This document shows positions 52,195 to 60,732 of a stretch of 64,000 bases of DNA, in pieces. Numbering within the stretch: the first letter of the stretch is position 1; each line of letters begins with the position of its first letter. Where the stretch lies: positions 575,816 to 639,815 of the forward strand of contig NZ_KB903217.1 of assembly GCF_000379625.1 (NCBI RefSeq), in the 5' to 3' direction. The translations under genes were made by a program, and so were the position numbers. The notes beneath the pieces are model-generated. The model did no database searches and had not been told where the DNA came from. It saw only the letters and a program-made list of their open reading frames with translations. The DNA is from Actinomycetospora chiangmaiensis DSM 45062 (GTDB lineage Bacteria; Actinomycetota; Actinomycetes; Mycobacteriales; Pseudonocardiaceae).

Positions 52195-52701
52195 TCAGAG
52201 CCACTGCTTGACGCCGCCGTGCCCGGAGCAGGTCCCGGACCGGTGCTTCGAGTGGCTGTCGGTGCCGTCCTTGCAGATCGCGGTCGCGCCCGAGGAGTTG
52301 CCGTCCGGGCGCTCGACCTGCTGGCCGTCGGAGTTGGTGTAGTCGCCGGAGCTCGCGCCCGACGATCCGGACGAGCTCGCCCCGGACGATCCCGATCCGG
52401 ACGAGCCGGAGCCGTACAGCGACGAGCTGGAGCCGGAAGAACCCGACCCGTACGACGAGGACCCGGACGACGAGGACCCGGACGACGAGGACCCGTACGA
52501 CGAGGACCCGTACGAGGAGCCGTACGAGGAGGACGTGGTGGGGGCCGCCGACGTCGTGGTGGTGGTCAGCGGGGACGTCGAGGACACCGACGACGGGACC
52601 GGGGTCCCGCATGCGGACAGCCCGGCCGCGGCGACGAGTCCGACCAGGACCATTCCGGACCGGCGGATGATCCGGCCCCTGCGCGGGCCTCGAGCGCTCA
52701 C
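52195..52701 (-). CDS. Ser/Gly/Tyr-rich lipoprotein with DUF3761 domain
   Basis: 168 residues. A basic start (SARGPRRGRIIRR) and hydrophobic helix end in the lipobox LSAC (near residue 27), so the protein is exported and lipidated. Residues about 35-120 are (S)SYGSS/SSGSS repeats with Thr stretches. The last 32 residues, beginning GATAICKDGTDSHSKH and ending in SGHGGVKQWL, are the DUF3761 domain with two Cys. The low-complexity part likely crosses the wall layer. GTG 52701 follows AGGAGGAAC. It lies alone between two family B repeats. Confidence 0.8.
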   Translation of the reverse strand: MSARGPRRGRIIRRSGMVLVGLVAAAGLSACGTPVPSSVSSTSPLTTTTTSAAPTTSSSYGSSYGSSSYGSSSSGSSSSGSSSYGSGSSGSSSSLYGSGSSGSGSSGASSSGSSGASSGDYTNSDGQQVERPDGNSSGATAICKDGTDSHSKHRSGTCSGHGGVKQWL

Positions 52702-52821
52702 GGTGTTCCTCCTGGCATCGACGGTGACGGCAGGAAGAGCGCCGTAGGGCGTCCGGGTGTTACACCGGTCACGTGCTCGGCCCCACGGCACGCGGTCGTC
52801 ACCGCCCGTCGCGGACGAACC

Positions 52822-52876
52822 GGACAGGAGAGCGTCGTTGCTGTCACTGAATGGCAGCAACGACGCTTTCCTGCCA
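52822..52876. repeat. Dispersed intergenic repeat, family B, inverted pair
   Basis: AGCGTCGTTGCTGTCA (52831-52846) and GGCAGCAACGACGCT (52853-52867) face each other around a few bases, and the flanks AGGA and TCCT also pair. The hairpin lies in the upstream region of hemL. Confidence 0.8.
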
Positions 52877-52939
52877 CCGAGGCGCCCGGGGCGGCCCGCA
52901 CACGGCGAGCTGTCGGGGGCGCCTGGGAGGATGGGCCGC

Positions 52940-54271
52940 GTGAGCAGCGCTCCCGCGACAGCGACCGGACCGGTGACCCGTTCGGCCGAGCTCTTCGCGC
53001 GCGCCGAGGCGATCGTGCCCGGCGGCGTCAACTCCCCGGTCCGCGCGTTCCGGTCCGTCGGCGGCACACCCCGCTTCATGGCCGAGGCGTCCGGCGCCTG
53101 GCTGACCGACGCCGACGGCAACCGCTACGTCGACCTGGTCTCCTCGTGGGGGCCGATGATCCTGGGCCACGCGCACCCCGCCGTCGTCGCGGCGGTGCAG
53201 GAGGCGGCGACCCGGGGGCTGAGCTTCGGCACGCCGACCGAGGGGGAGATCGACCTCGCCGAGGAGATCGTGCGGCGGGTGGAGCCGGTGGAGCAGGTCC
53301 GCCTGGTGAACTCGGGCACCGAGGCGACGATGAGCGCGATCCGGCTGGCGCGCGGGTTCACCGGCCGCAGCGTCGTCGTGAAGTTCGCCGGCTGCTACCA
53401 CGGCCACGTCGACGCGCTGCTGGCCGAGGCGGGCAGCGGCGTCGCGACGTTCGGGCTGCCGAGCACGCCCGGTGTCACCGGTGCACAGGCGACGGACACG
53501 ATCGTGCTGCCCTACAACGACCTGGACTCCGTGGCCGCCGCCTTCGCCGAGCGCGGGCAGGACATCGCCTGCGTCATCACCGAGGCGGCCGCCGGCAACA
53601 TGGGCGCGGTCGCTCCGGACGACGGGTTCAACGCCGGTCTCAAGCGGCTCTGCGCCGCCCACGGGGCGCTGCTGATCATGGACGAGGTGATGACCGGCTT
53701 CCGCGTGTCGGCCGCGGGCTGGTACGGCCTCGAGGGGGTCGCGGGCGACCTGTACTGCTTCGGCAAGGTCATGTCCGGCGGGCTGCCGGCCGCGGCGTTC
53801 GGTGGCCGGGCGGAGATCATGGCCCACCTCGCGCCGGCGGGGCCCGTGTACCAGGCGGGCACGCTCGCCGGGAACCCCGTGGCCGTGGCCGCCGGCCTGA
53901 CGACGCTGCGCCATGCCACCGAGGACGTCTACACCGCGCTGGACGTCGGCGCCGACCGGCTGCACTCGCTCCTCGACGAGGCCCTGACGGCCGCGGGCGT
54001 GGAGCACACGATGCAGCGCGCCGGGTCGCTCGTCTCGGTGCGCTTCGGCGCCGAGCCGGGCCGGAACTACGACGACATGAAGGCCCAGGAGACCTGGCGC
54101 TTCCCGCCGTTCTTCCACGCCCTGCTCGATCGCGGCGTGTACTTCCCCCCGAGCGTGTTCGAGGCGTGCTTCATCTCGGCCGCGCTCGACGACGAGGCCT
54201 TCGGCGTCATCGCCGACGCCCTGCCCCACGCGGCGCGGGCCGCGGCGGCCGCGGAGGCCCCGTCGTCGTGA
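52940..54271 (+). CDS. hemL: Glutamate-1-semialdehyde 2,1-aminomutase HemL
   Basis: 443 residues, class III PLP aminotransferase fold. It converts glutamate-1-semialdehyde to 5-aminolevulinate, the step after HemA. The PLP lysine is K276 in [46 protein letters not shown] and [12 protein letters not shown] are present. GTG 52940 follows GGGAGG by 9 nt. It is separated from rex-hemACDB by small membrane genes, as in mycobacteria. Confidence 0.96.
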   Translation: MSSAPATATGPVTRSAELFARAEAIVPGGVNSPVRAFRSVGGTPRFMAEASGAWLTDADGNRYVDLVSSWGPMILGHAHPAVVAAVQEAATRGLSFGTPTEGEIDLAEEIVRRVEPVEQVRLVNSGTEATMSAIRLARGFTGRSVVVKFAGCYHGHVDALLAEAGSGVATFGLPSTPGVTGAQATDTIVLPYNDLDSVAAAFAERGQDIACVITEAAAGNMGAVAPDDGFNAGLKRLCAAHGALLIMDEVMTGFRVSAAGWYGLEGVAGDLYCFGKVMSGGLPAAAFGGRAEIMAHLAPAGPVYQAGTLAGNPVAVAAGLTTLRHATEDVYTALDVGADRLHSLLDEALTAAGVEHTMQRAGSLVSVRFGAEPGRNYDDMKAQETWRFPPFFHALLDRGVYFPPSVFEACFISAALDDEAFGVIADALPHAARAAAAAEAPSS

Positions 54272-54302
54272 ACGGAGCCTGGAACAGAGCGGAGCTGGCG
54301 CG

Positions 54303-54926
54303 ATGACCCGGACCCAGGTGCACCTGGTGCGGCACGGCGAGGTCCACAACCCCGAGGGCATCCTCTACGGCCGGCTGCCCGGGTACGGGTTGTCCGAGAC
54401 CGGACGGGAGCAGGCGCGGCGGGTGGCCGAGCACCTCGCGAACGCCGACGTGACCACGCTGCTGGTCTCCCCGATGCAGCGCGCCCAGGAGACGGCGCTG
54501 CCGATCGCGGAGAAGCTCGGCGTCGAGATCGTCACCGAGGACCGGCTGATCGAGGCGGCGAACGCGTTCGAGGGGATGCAGGTCGCGGTCGGGGACGGGG
54601 CGCTGCGCAAGCCGGAGTACTGGCCGCTGCTGCGCAACCCGTTCCGCCCGTCGTGGGGGGAGCCCTACCTCGAGATCGCGCATCGCATGCTCGGCGCCGC
54701 GCACCGCGCGCGGGCGCTCGCCGCGGGCCACGAGGCGGTGTGCGTCTCCCACCAGCTGCCGATCTGGACGCTCCGGCGCTACCTCGCGGGTGACCGGCTC
54801 TGGCACAACCCCGCCAAGCGCGAGTGCGCGCTGGGATCGGTGACGACGCTGACCTTCGAGGACGAGTCGCTGGTCGACATCGCCTACGCCGAACCGAGCG
54901 GCACCTCGACCGGGACCGGTGCATGA
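54303..54926 (+). CDS. Histidine phosphatase family protein (Rv0525-like)
   Basis: 207 residues, phosphoglycerate mutase-like fold: VHLVRHGEVHNPEGILYGRLPGYGLSETG (catalytic RHG), VSPMQRAQETALPIAEKLG, and the second His in AVCVSHQLPIWTLRR. The substrate is unknown; it is not the glycolytic mutase, which is at 27803. It overlaps the TlpA-like gene by 4 nt and so belongs to the cytochrome c maturation operon. Confidence 0.87.
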   Translation: MTRTQVHLVRHGEVHNPEGILYGRLPGYGLSETGREQARRVAEHLANADVTTLLVSPMQRAQETALPIAEKLGVEIVTEDRLIEAANAFEGMQVAVGDGALRKPEYWPLLRNPFRPSWGEPYLEIAHRMLGAAHRARALAAGHEAVCVSHQLPIWTLRRYLAGDRLWHNPAKRECALGSVTTLTFEDESLVDIAYAEPSGTSTGTGA

Positions 54927-55537
54927 CGAGGCCGGGACGAGCGCAGCGACGGGGGTTGGGAGCGGGCCTGACGATGCTCCTGGCGGCGCTGGCGCTGCTC
55001 GCGGGCTGCTCGTCGGGGGAGAACCGGGACGACGGCGGGTTCACCTTCGTCGCGCCCGGCGGTCAGACGCAGATCTCCTACCCGGAGAACGAGCGCCGGC
55101 CGCTGTCGCCGGTGGCGGGCGACTCGGTGCTCCGGCCCGGCACGCAGCTCTCGACCGCCCAGTTCCGCGGGCAGGTCGTGGTGCTCAACATCTGGGGCTC
55201 GTGGTGCGGTCCGTGCCGCGCCGAGGCGGACGGGTTGGAGCAGGTCGCCGAGGCGTCGAAGGCGCGCGGGGTGCAGTTCGTCGGTGTCGACGTGCGCGAC
55301 GACCGGGCCGCGGCGGCCGACTTCGTGCGCGACCGCAGCGTCGGCTACGACTCGATCTACGACCCGCCCGGGCGTTCCCTGCTCGCCCTGCGCGGCTACC
55401 CGCGCAACGCGGTGCCGTCGACGATCGTGCTGGACCGCCAGCAGCGCGTGGCCGCGGTGTTCCTCACGGCGGTGCTCGCGAGCGACCTGCAGCCCGTGGT
55501 CGACCGGGTCGCGGCCGAGCCGGCGCCGGCCGCCTGA
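54923..55537 (+). CDS. TlpA/ResA-like thioredoxin-fold lipoprotein
   Basis: 204 residues. The signal helix ends in LLAGC (lipobox Cys near residue 28). The thioredoxin fold has VVLNIWGSWCGPCRAEADGLEQV (active site C-G-P-C) and the cis-Pro in GYPRNAVPSTIVLD. It probably keeps the haem-binding cysteines of apocytochrome c reduced outside the membrane, receiving electrons from CcdA. Mycobacterial counterpart Rv0526. ATG 54923 overlaps the preceding stop. Confidence 0.9.
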   Translation: MTRPGRAQRRGLGAGLTMLLAALALLAGCSSGENRDDGGFTFVAPGGQTQISYPENERRPLSPVAGDSVLRPGTQLSTAQFRGQVVVLNIWGSWCGPCRAEADGLEQVAEASKARGVQFVGVDVRDDRAAAADFVRDRSVGYDSIYDPPGRSLLALRGYPRNAVPSTIVLDRQQRVAAVFLTAVLASDLQPVVDRVAAEPAPAA

Positions 55538-55552
55538 GCCCGCCCCCGGCGT

Positions 55553-55667
55553 GAGGGGAACCCTCGTCGCAGAGCGATCGCAACTTCCCCTCGCGGACGG
55601 CGCAGCGCCGACGACGACGGATGCGAGGGGAGAAATCGAGCGCTCGTGTGGCACGAGGGTTCCCCTC
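55553..55667. repeat. Nested inverted repeats between tlpA-like and ccdA
   Basis: The outer arms GAGGGGAACCCTCGT (55553-55567) and ACGAGGGTTCCCCTC (55653-55667) are exact reverse complements. Inside them TTCCCCTCGC (about 55575-55584) and GCGAGGGGAG (55623-55632) pair with one mismatch. The region of 115 nt can form a long folded structure. It lies within an otherwise tightly packed operon. Confidence 0.8.
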
Positions 55668-55767
55668 GCGCGGGAAGGGTGGGCCACGTGACCTACGACA
55701 ACTGGTAGGACCGCCTCACGCCGGAGCGACGCGGACGTCCTACCCTGGGGCGCGAGATGGAGCACGC

Positions 55768-56577
55768 ATGGACCTGACCCAGACGGTGACGTCGGGCCCC
55801 GTCCTGCTCGCGCTCGCGCTGTCGCTCGTCGCCGGGTTCGTCAGCTTCGCCTCGCCGTGCGTGGTGCCGCTCGTGCCGGGCTACCTCGCGTACCTGGCCG
55901 GTCTGGTCGGGGCGAGCGCCCCGCCGGTCACCACGGACGAGGCCCCGTCGGGCTCGGTGCAGACGCTCACCCGGCCCGCCACCACGCACCGCCTGCGCCT
56001 CGCGGGCGCGGCCGCGCTCTTCGTCGCCGGCTTCACCGTCGTGTTCGTGCTCGGTCTCGGCGCGATCGTGTGGGCCGCGGACGCCCTGGTCACCAACGAG
56101 GCGTTGCTGCAGCGACTCGGCGGGGTGGTCACCGTGGCGATGGGGCTCGTGTTCATCGGGCTGGTCCCGGCCCTGCAGCGCGACACCCGCCCGCACTGGG
56201 TGCCGCGGATGGGGCTCGCCGGTGCCCCGCTGCTCGGCGCCACCTTCGGCCTCGGCTGGACACCGTGCCTCGGGCCGACGCTGACCGGCGTCATCGCCCT
56301 GGCCTCGGGCACCGGCGGCGACGGCAGCGCGGCCCTGCGCGGCGGCGCCCTCGTGCTCGCCTACTGCCTCGGGCTCGGCGTGCCGTTCGTCCTCATCGCG
56401 CTCGGCGCCGGCCGGGCCGTGCGGGCCCAGGCGTGGCTGCGCCGCCACGTGCGGGCCATCCAGATCGCCGGCGGCGTCCTGCTGGTCGTCGTCGGCCTCA
56501 GCCTCGCCACCGGCCTGTGGGGCGAGATCGTCACCGTCCTGCGGGGCCCGATCGCAGGGTTCGCCACGCCGCTATGA
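55768..56577 (+). CDS. ccdA: Cytochrome c biogenesis protein CcdA
   Basis: 269 residues, six membrane helices. The redox cysteines are in SFASPCVVPLVPGY (near residue 29) and LGWTPCLGPTL (near residue 168), the standard CcdA pair. It carries electrons from cytoplasmic thioredoxin to the outside TlpA-like protein. ATG 55768 is preceded by GATGGAGC and TACCCT at 55741-55746. It overlaps resB by 4 nt. Confidence 0.93.
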   Translation: MDLTQTVTSGPVLLALALSLVAGFVSFASPCVVPLVPGYLAYLAGLVGASAPPVTTDEAPSGSVQTLTRPATTHRLRLAGAAALFVAGFTVVFVLGLGAIVWAADALVTNEALLQRLGGVVTVAMGLVFIGLVPALQRDTRPHWVPRMGLAGAPLLGATFGLGWTPCLGPTLTGVIALASGTGGDGSAALRGGALVLAYCLGLGVPFVLIALGAGRAVRAQAWLRRHVRAIQIAGGVLLVVVGLSLATGLWGEIVTVLRGPIAGFATPL

Positions 56578-58187
56578 CCGACACGCTCGAGAAGCGCACC
56601 GATCCGCCGTCGGGAAGCTCGTCCCCCGGCCGCGACGTGCTGGCGGTCGCCCGCAACACCTGGCGCGGGCTCACCAGCATGCGGACGGCGCTCATCCTGC
56701 TGTTCCTGCTCGCGCTCGCGGCGCTGCCCGGGGCGTTCCTGCCGCAGCGCACCCCGAGCCCGCAGGCGGTGCAGAACTTCTTCACCCAGCACCCGACGCT
56801 GGCACCGCTGCTCGACCGCGTCGGGATGTTCGACATCTTCGGTACGCCGTGGTTCTCGGCGATCTACCTGCTGCTGTTCATCTCCCTCATCGGCTGCCTG
56901 GTCCCGCGGACCTGGGAGCAGGTCCGGGGTCTGCGGGCGCGGACGGTGGCCGTCCCCCGCAACCTCTCCCGCCTGCCCCACCACGCGGCGGGCGAGGACG
57001 ACCGGACGCCCGACGAGGTCGTCGCGGCGGCGAGGACCCGACTCCGCGGCTGGAAGCTCGACGTCCGGGAGGAGCCCGACGGGGTCCGCACGGTCTCGGC
57101 GGAGAAGGGGGCGCTGCGCGAGGTCGGGAACGTCGTGTTCCACATGAGCCTGCTCGCGCTGCTGGCCGGGATCGCCGTCGGGAAGCTGTTCGGCTACGAG
57201 GGCAACGTCATCGTCATGGCCGACGGCTCGGAGTTCTGCAACTCCGGCATCCTCGCCTACGACACCTTCCGGCCCGGGCTGCGCGTGGACGGCACGAACC
57301 TCTCGCCGTTCTGCCTGGACGTCGACCACTTCACCGCGCAGTACCGCCCCGATGGCGCGGCCGACTCGTTCGCCGCCGACGTCCGGTACTCCGACGCGGA
57401 CGCGCTCGCCGACGGCGCCCCGCCGGTCCCGACGACGATCGCGGTCAACGACCCGCTGCGCTTCGACGGCGAGCGCGTCTACCTGCTCGGCCACGGCTAC
57501 GCCCCGCAGTTCACGGTCACCTTCCCCGGGGGCGCACAGCGCACCCTCGCCACCCAGTGGGAGCCCGTGGACCAGCGCACCTTCCTCTCGCAGGGCGCGA
57601 CGAAGTTCGACCGCCCCGGGGTCACCGACGAGGCCGAGCGCCGCCGGACCCAGGTGGCGATCACCGGGCTGTTCGCCCCGACCTCGAGCGGCGGCTCCGT
57701 GGTCACCTCCACCTACCCGGCGCTGACGGACCCGGAGGTGGCGGCCGACGTCTACGAGGGCGACCTCGGCCTCGACTCGGGGCGCGGCCAGTCGATCTTC
57801 GCGATCGACCAGTCGATGGTCGACCAGGGCCGCCTCACGCGCGTCGTGCGCCAGAACCTCGTGCCGGGCCAGACGATCTCGCTGCCCGACGGCACGCAGG
57901 TCCGCTTCGACGCGGTCAAGGAGTGGGTGAACCTCCAGGTCTCCCACGACCCCGCCCAGGACGCGGTGCTCGTCGCCGCCGTCGCCCTGCTGGTCGGGAT
58001 CACGCTCTCGCTCACCATCAAGCGCCGCCGGTTCTGGGTGCGGGTCACCCCCGCCTCGCCGTCTACGACGGATCGTCGTAGCCTCGTGCAGGTCGGCGGG
58101 CTCGCCCGGACGGACCAGGCCGGGTACGGCGAGGAGTTCGAACGGCTCCGCGACGACCTGCTGCGACCCCGACACGGAGGTTCCTGA
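56574..58187 (+). CDS. resB: Cytochrome c biogenesis protein ResB
   Basis: 537 residues with three N-terminal and one C-terminal membrane helices around a large outside domain. WRGLTSMRTALILLFLLALAALPGAFLPQ, GMFDIFGTPWFSAIYLLLFISLIGCLVPR and GNVVFHMSLLALLAGIAVGKLFGYEG follow the ResB family. With CcsA it forms the System II haem lyase that attaches haem to apocytochrome c. The outside Cys residues (EFCNSG, SPFCLDV) may be substrates of TlpA/CcdA. Confidence 0.93.
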   Translation: MTDTLEKRTDPPSGSSSPGRDVLAVARNTWRGLTSMRTALILLFLLALAALPGAFLPQRTPSPQAVQNFFTQHPTLAPLLDRVGMFDIFGTPWFSAIYLLLFISLIGCLVPRTWEQVRGLRARTVAVPRNLSRLPHHAAGEDDRTPDEVVAAARTRLRGWKLDVREEPDGVRTVSAEKGALREVGNVVFHMSLLALLAGIAVGKLFGYEGNVIVMADGSEFCNSGILAYDTFRPGLRVDGTNLSPFCLDVDHFTAQYRPDGAADSFAADVRYSDADALADGAPPVPTTIAVNDPLRFDGERVYLLGHGYAPQFTVTFPGGAQRTLATQWEPVDQRTFLSQGATKFDRPGVTDEAERRRTQVAITGLFAPTSSGGSVVTSTYPALTDPEVAADVYEGDLGLDSGRGQSIFAIDQSMVDQGRLTRVVRQNLVPGQTISLPDGTQVRFDAVKEWVNLQVSHDPAQDAVLVAAVALLVGITLSLTIKRRRFWVRVTPASPSTTDRRSLVQVGGLARTDQAGYGEEFERLRDDLLRPRHGGS

Positions 58188-59161
58188 TGGGCGTCGACGC
58201 CCCCCTCGGCGACTTCGGCGACGTGCTCTTCTACTCGGCCCTCGCCGTCTACATCCTCGCGATGCTGCTGCACGCGGTGGAGCACGGCCTGCTGCGCCGG
58301 GCCGAGCCCGTGGCCGCCGAGGTGGCGGTGCCGGTGGCCGTCGGCGCCGGCTCCACCGAGAGCTCCTTCCCGACGGCAGGTGGCGAGGCCCTGCCGCGCA
58401 CGTCGCGGCCGCTCTCGGAGCGGTTCGGCCGCATGGGCGTCTCGCTCACGGTGCTCGGGTTCGGCCTGCACCTGGCGATGCTGATCGTCCGCGGCGTGGC
58501 CGCCGGGCGGGCGCCGTGGGGCAACATGTACGAGTTCACCGCCGCGGTGTGCCTCGTCGGCGTGGGCGCCTGGCTGGTGGTGCTCTACCGCCGCCCCGAG
58601 CTGCGCCGCCTCGGCGTGTTCGTGCTGCTGCCGGTCATCCTGCTGATGTTCCTCGGCGGGACGGTGCTCTACACCCAGACCGCGCCCGTCGTGCCCGCGC
58701 TGCGCTCCTACTGGCTCGCCATCCACGTGACGGCCGCCGTGATCTCCTCGGGCATCCTGCTCTTCGCGGGCGTGGCGAGCGTGCTCTACCTGCTGCGCTC
58801 GGTCCACGACACGACCGGCCGGATGGCCTGGACCGCGAAGCTGCCGGGCGCGCAGGTGCTCGACCGCGTCGCCTACCGCGCCACCGCGGTCGCCTTCCCG
58901 ATCTGGACCTTCGCCGTCATCACCGGCGCCATCTGGGCCGAGGCCGCCTGGGGTCGCTACTGGGGCTGGGACCCGAAGGAGACGACGGCGTTCATCGCCT
59001 GGGTCGTCTACGCCTGCTACCTCCACGCCCGGTCGACCGCCGGATGGCGTGGCCAGCGGGCCGCCGCGATCAACGTCGTCGGGTTCGCCGTGATGGTGTT
59101 CAACCTGTTCTTCGTGAACCTCGTGGTCACCGGTCTGCACTCCTACGCCGGGGTCGGCTGA
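58187..59161 (+). CDS. ccsA: Cytochrome c biogenesis protein CcsA/CcsB (haem handling)
   Basis: 324 residues, eight membrane helices. The haem-binding WWD-type motif is WGRYWGWDPKETTAFIAW (near residue 258), and conserved His residues occur in VLGFGLHLAMLI, YWLAIHVTAAVI and YACYLHARST. It partners ResB. The last base of the resB stop is the first of this ATG. A variable loop at about residues 45-75 contains a linker with SSFPTAGG. It ends the operon; a 7-bp hairpin (GTTCCGG/CCGGAAC) follows at 59173-59190. Confidence 0.93.
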   Translation: MGVDAPLGDFGDVLFYSALAVYILAMLLHAVEHGLLRRAEPVAAEVAVPVAVGAGSTESSFPTAGGEALPRTSRPLSERFGRMGVSLTVLGFGLHLAMLIVRGVAAGRAPWGNMYEFTAAVCLVGVGAWLVVLYRRPELRRLGVFVLLPVILLMFLGGTVLYTQTAPVVPALRSYWLAIHVTAAVISSGILLFAGVASVLYLLRSVHDTTGRMAWTAKLPGAQVLDRVAYRATAVAFPIWTFAVITGAIWAEAAWGRYWGWDPKETTAFIAWVVYACYLHARSTAGWRGQRAAAINVVGFAVMVFNLFFVNLVVTGLHSYAGVG

Positions 59162-59251
59162 GATCCTTCCCTGTTCCGGGTGTCCGGAACGTCCCGCTCC
59201 ACTACGGTTCGCCCGAGGATCTCGAGGCGGACCGCGGAGGGGGCGGCGACG

Positions 59252-60406
59252 ATGGATGCCCGGGCAGAGGACACGGCGTCGCGCGACGGGGGACCGGCCG
59301 CGGACACCACGCCGTCGTCGGAGCCGGACCCGGCGCCGTCGACCGTCGAGGAGGCGGAGCCCGCCGCGGCGACCACCCGCCAGGTGGACACGGCCGGGGC
59401 CGCCCGGGGTGACGTCCGTCGCCCGCCCGGCCCCTCCGCCGCGCTCACGCCGCTCGCACCGGGGCCCACCGATCTGTCGTCAGCCCAGCTGCTGCGCCCC
59501 ACGCGGCCGACACCGCAGAGCGGCTGGCGCCGGGCCGTGTTCGTGGCGAGCGGTGGGCTGGTCAACCCGGGCGAGAGCGAGGCCGACGTCGCCCGCCGGG
59601 AGCTGGTCGACCGCGTCAACCAACCCCTCGCCGGCTGTTACAGGATCGCGATGCTGAGCCTCAAGGGCGGCGTCGGGAAGACCACGACGACGGCGGCGCT
59701 GGGCTCGACCTTCGCGTCGGCGCGGGGAGACCGGGTGGTCGCCGTCGACGCGAACCCCGACCGCGGCACGCTCGCGGAGAAGGTGCCGGTCGAGACGACG
59801 GCCACGGTGCGGCACCTGCTCCGTGACGCCGCGCTCGTGCGCCGCTACTCCGACGTCCGCGCCTACACCTCGCAGGGCCCGTCCCGGTTGGAGATCCTGG
59901 CGAGCGACCAGGACCCGGCGGTCTCCGAGGCGTTCAGCGAGCTCGACTACCGGCGCACCGTGGACCTGCTCGAGCACTTCTACACCATCGTGCTCACCGA
60001 CTGCGGCACCGGACTGATGCACTCGGCGATGCGGGGCGTGCTCGACGTCGCGGACTCGCTGGTGGTCGTCTCGTCGTCCTCGATCGACGGCGCGCTGTCC
60101 GCGTCGGCGACGCTGGACTGGCTCGACGCCCACGGCTACGGCGATCTCGTGGCCCGGTCGGTCGCGGTGATCAACTACGTGCGGCGGACGTCGGGCGGGG
60201 TCGACCTCGACCGCGTCGCCGACCACTTCGCGGGCCGCTGCCGCGCCGTGGCGCGGCTCCCGTTCGACCCGCACCTCGACGAGGGCGCCCAGATCCATCT
60301 CGAGAAGCTCGCGCCGCGCACCCGGACGGCGATGCTGGAGCTCGCCGCGCTCGTCGCGGACGACTTCCCGCGCGCCGGGTCGCAGGTCCGGATCGGGCCC
60401 CGCTGA
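59252..60406 (+). CDS. ParA/MinD-like ATPase (EspI/Rv0530-like)
   Basis: 384 residues. The first 130 residues are Pro/Ala/Glu-rich and disordered. RRAVFVASGGLVNPGESEADVARRELVDRVNQPLAGCYRIAML follows, and then the P-loop SLKGGVGKTTTTAALGS (deviant Walker A, near residue 155), VVAVDANPDRGTLA and VLTDCGTGLMHSAM. This domain order resembles ESX-associated EspI-type ATPases and Rv0530, but no ESX gene is near. A role in positioning or assembly at the membrane is possible. ATG 59252 follows GCGGAGGGGGCGG. Confidence 0.85.
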   Translation: MDARAEDTASRDGGPAADTTPSSEPDPAPSTVEEAEPAAATTRQVDTAGAARGDVRRPPGPSAALTPLAPGPTDLSSAQLLRPTRPTPQSGWRRAVFVASGGLVNPGESEADVARRELVDRVNQPLAGCYRIAMLSLKGGVGKTTTTAALGSTFASARGDRVVAVDANPDRGTLAEKVPVETTATVRHLLRDAALVRRYSDVRAYTSQGPSRLEILASDQDPAVSEAFSELDYRRTVDLLEHFYTIVLTDCGTGLMHSAMRGVLDVADSLVVVSSSSIDGALSASATLDWLDAHGYGDLVARSVAVINYVRRTSGGVDLDRVADHFAGRCRAVARLPFDPHLDEGAQIHLEKLAPRTRTAMLELAALVADDFPRAGSQVRIGPR

Positions 60407-60415
60407 GCTCAGCGG
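60400..60415. repeat. Perfect 16-bp palindrome spanning two convergent stop codons
   Basis: CCGCTGAGCTCAGCGG contains the TGA of the ParA-like gene (60404-60406) and the TCA of the minus-strand gene (60409-60411). It may act as a compact bidirectional terminator at the end of the DUF692 operon. Confidence 0.6.
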
Positions 60416-60732
60416 CGCCACCACCGGCGGCTCGGCAGGGTCGCGACGAAGGCGTGGGCGTCGTCGTGGAAGCCGGTGCCGGTCCGCCGCGGGCGCCCGG
60501 TGATCCACCGGTCCAGGCGGTCGTCGAGATCGGTCGGCGCCGGTCGCCCGCCGCCGTCGAGCACGCCCGTGACGATCCGCGCCAGGACCTTCCGACGCTT
60601 GTGGTGCAGCGCCCGCGCCTCGGCCGCGACGCGCCGCGGGTCGAAGCCCACGGGCGCCGGGGCGTCGGTGACGAGCGCGGCGAGGAGCGCGGCCTGCCGC
60701 GCCGCCAGGTCCCGACGACGGGTGTCGGTCAC
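60409..60732 (-). CDS. Small basic partner protein of the DUF692 operon
   Basis: 107 residues. [57 protein letters not shown] is helical with many Arg/Ala, and the end carries [34 protein letters not shown]. From memory it resembles the short protein (SCO6045-type) often encoded after DUF692 in streptomycetes, and in position it corresponds to the partner or recognition protein of MNIO systems such as BufC/TglI-type factors, though no sequence match to those is evident. GTG 60732 overlaps the DUF692 stop (GTGA). It probably delivers the substrate to the enzyme. Confidence 0.65.
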   Translation of the reverse strand: MTDTRRRDLAARQAALLAALVTDAPAPVGFDPRRVAAEARALHHKRRKVLARIVTGVLDGGGRPAPTDLDDRLDRWITGRPRRTGTGFHDDAHAFVATLPSRRWWRR

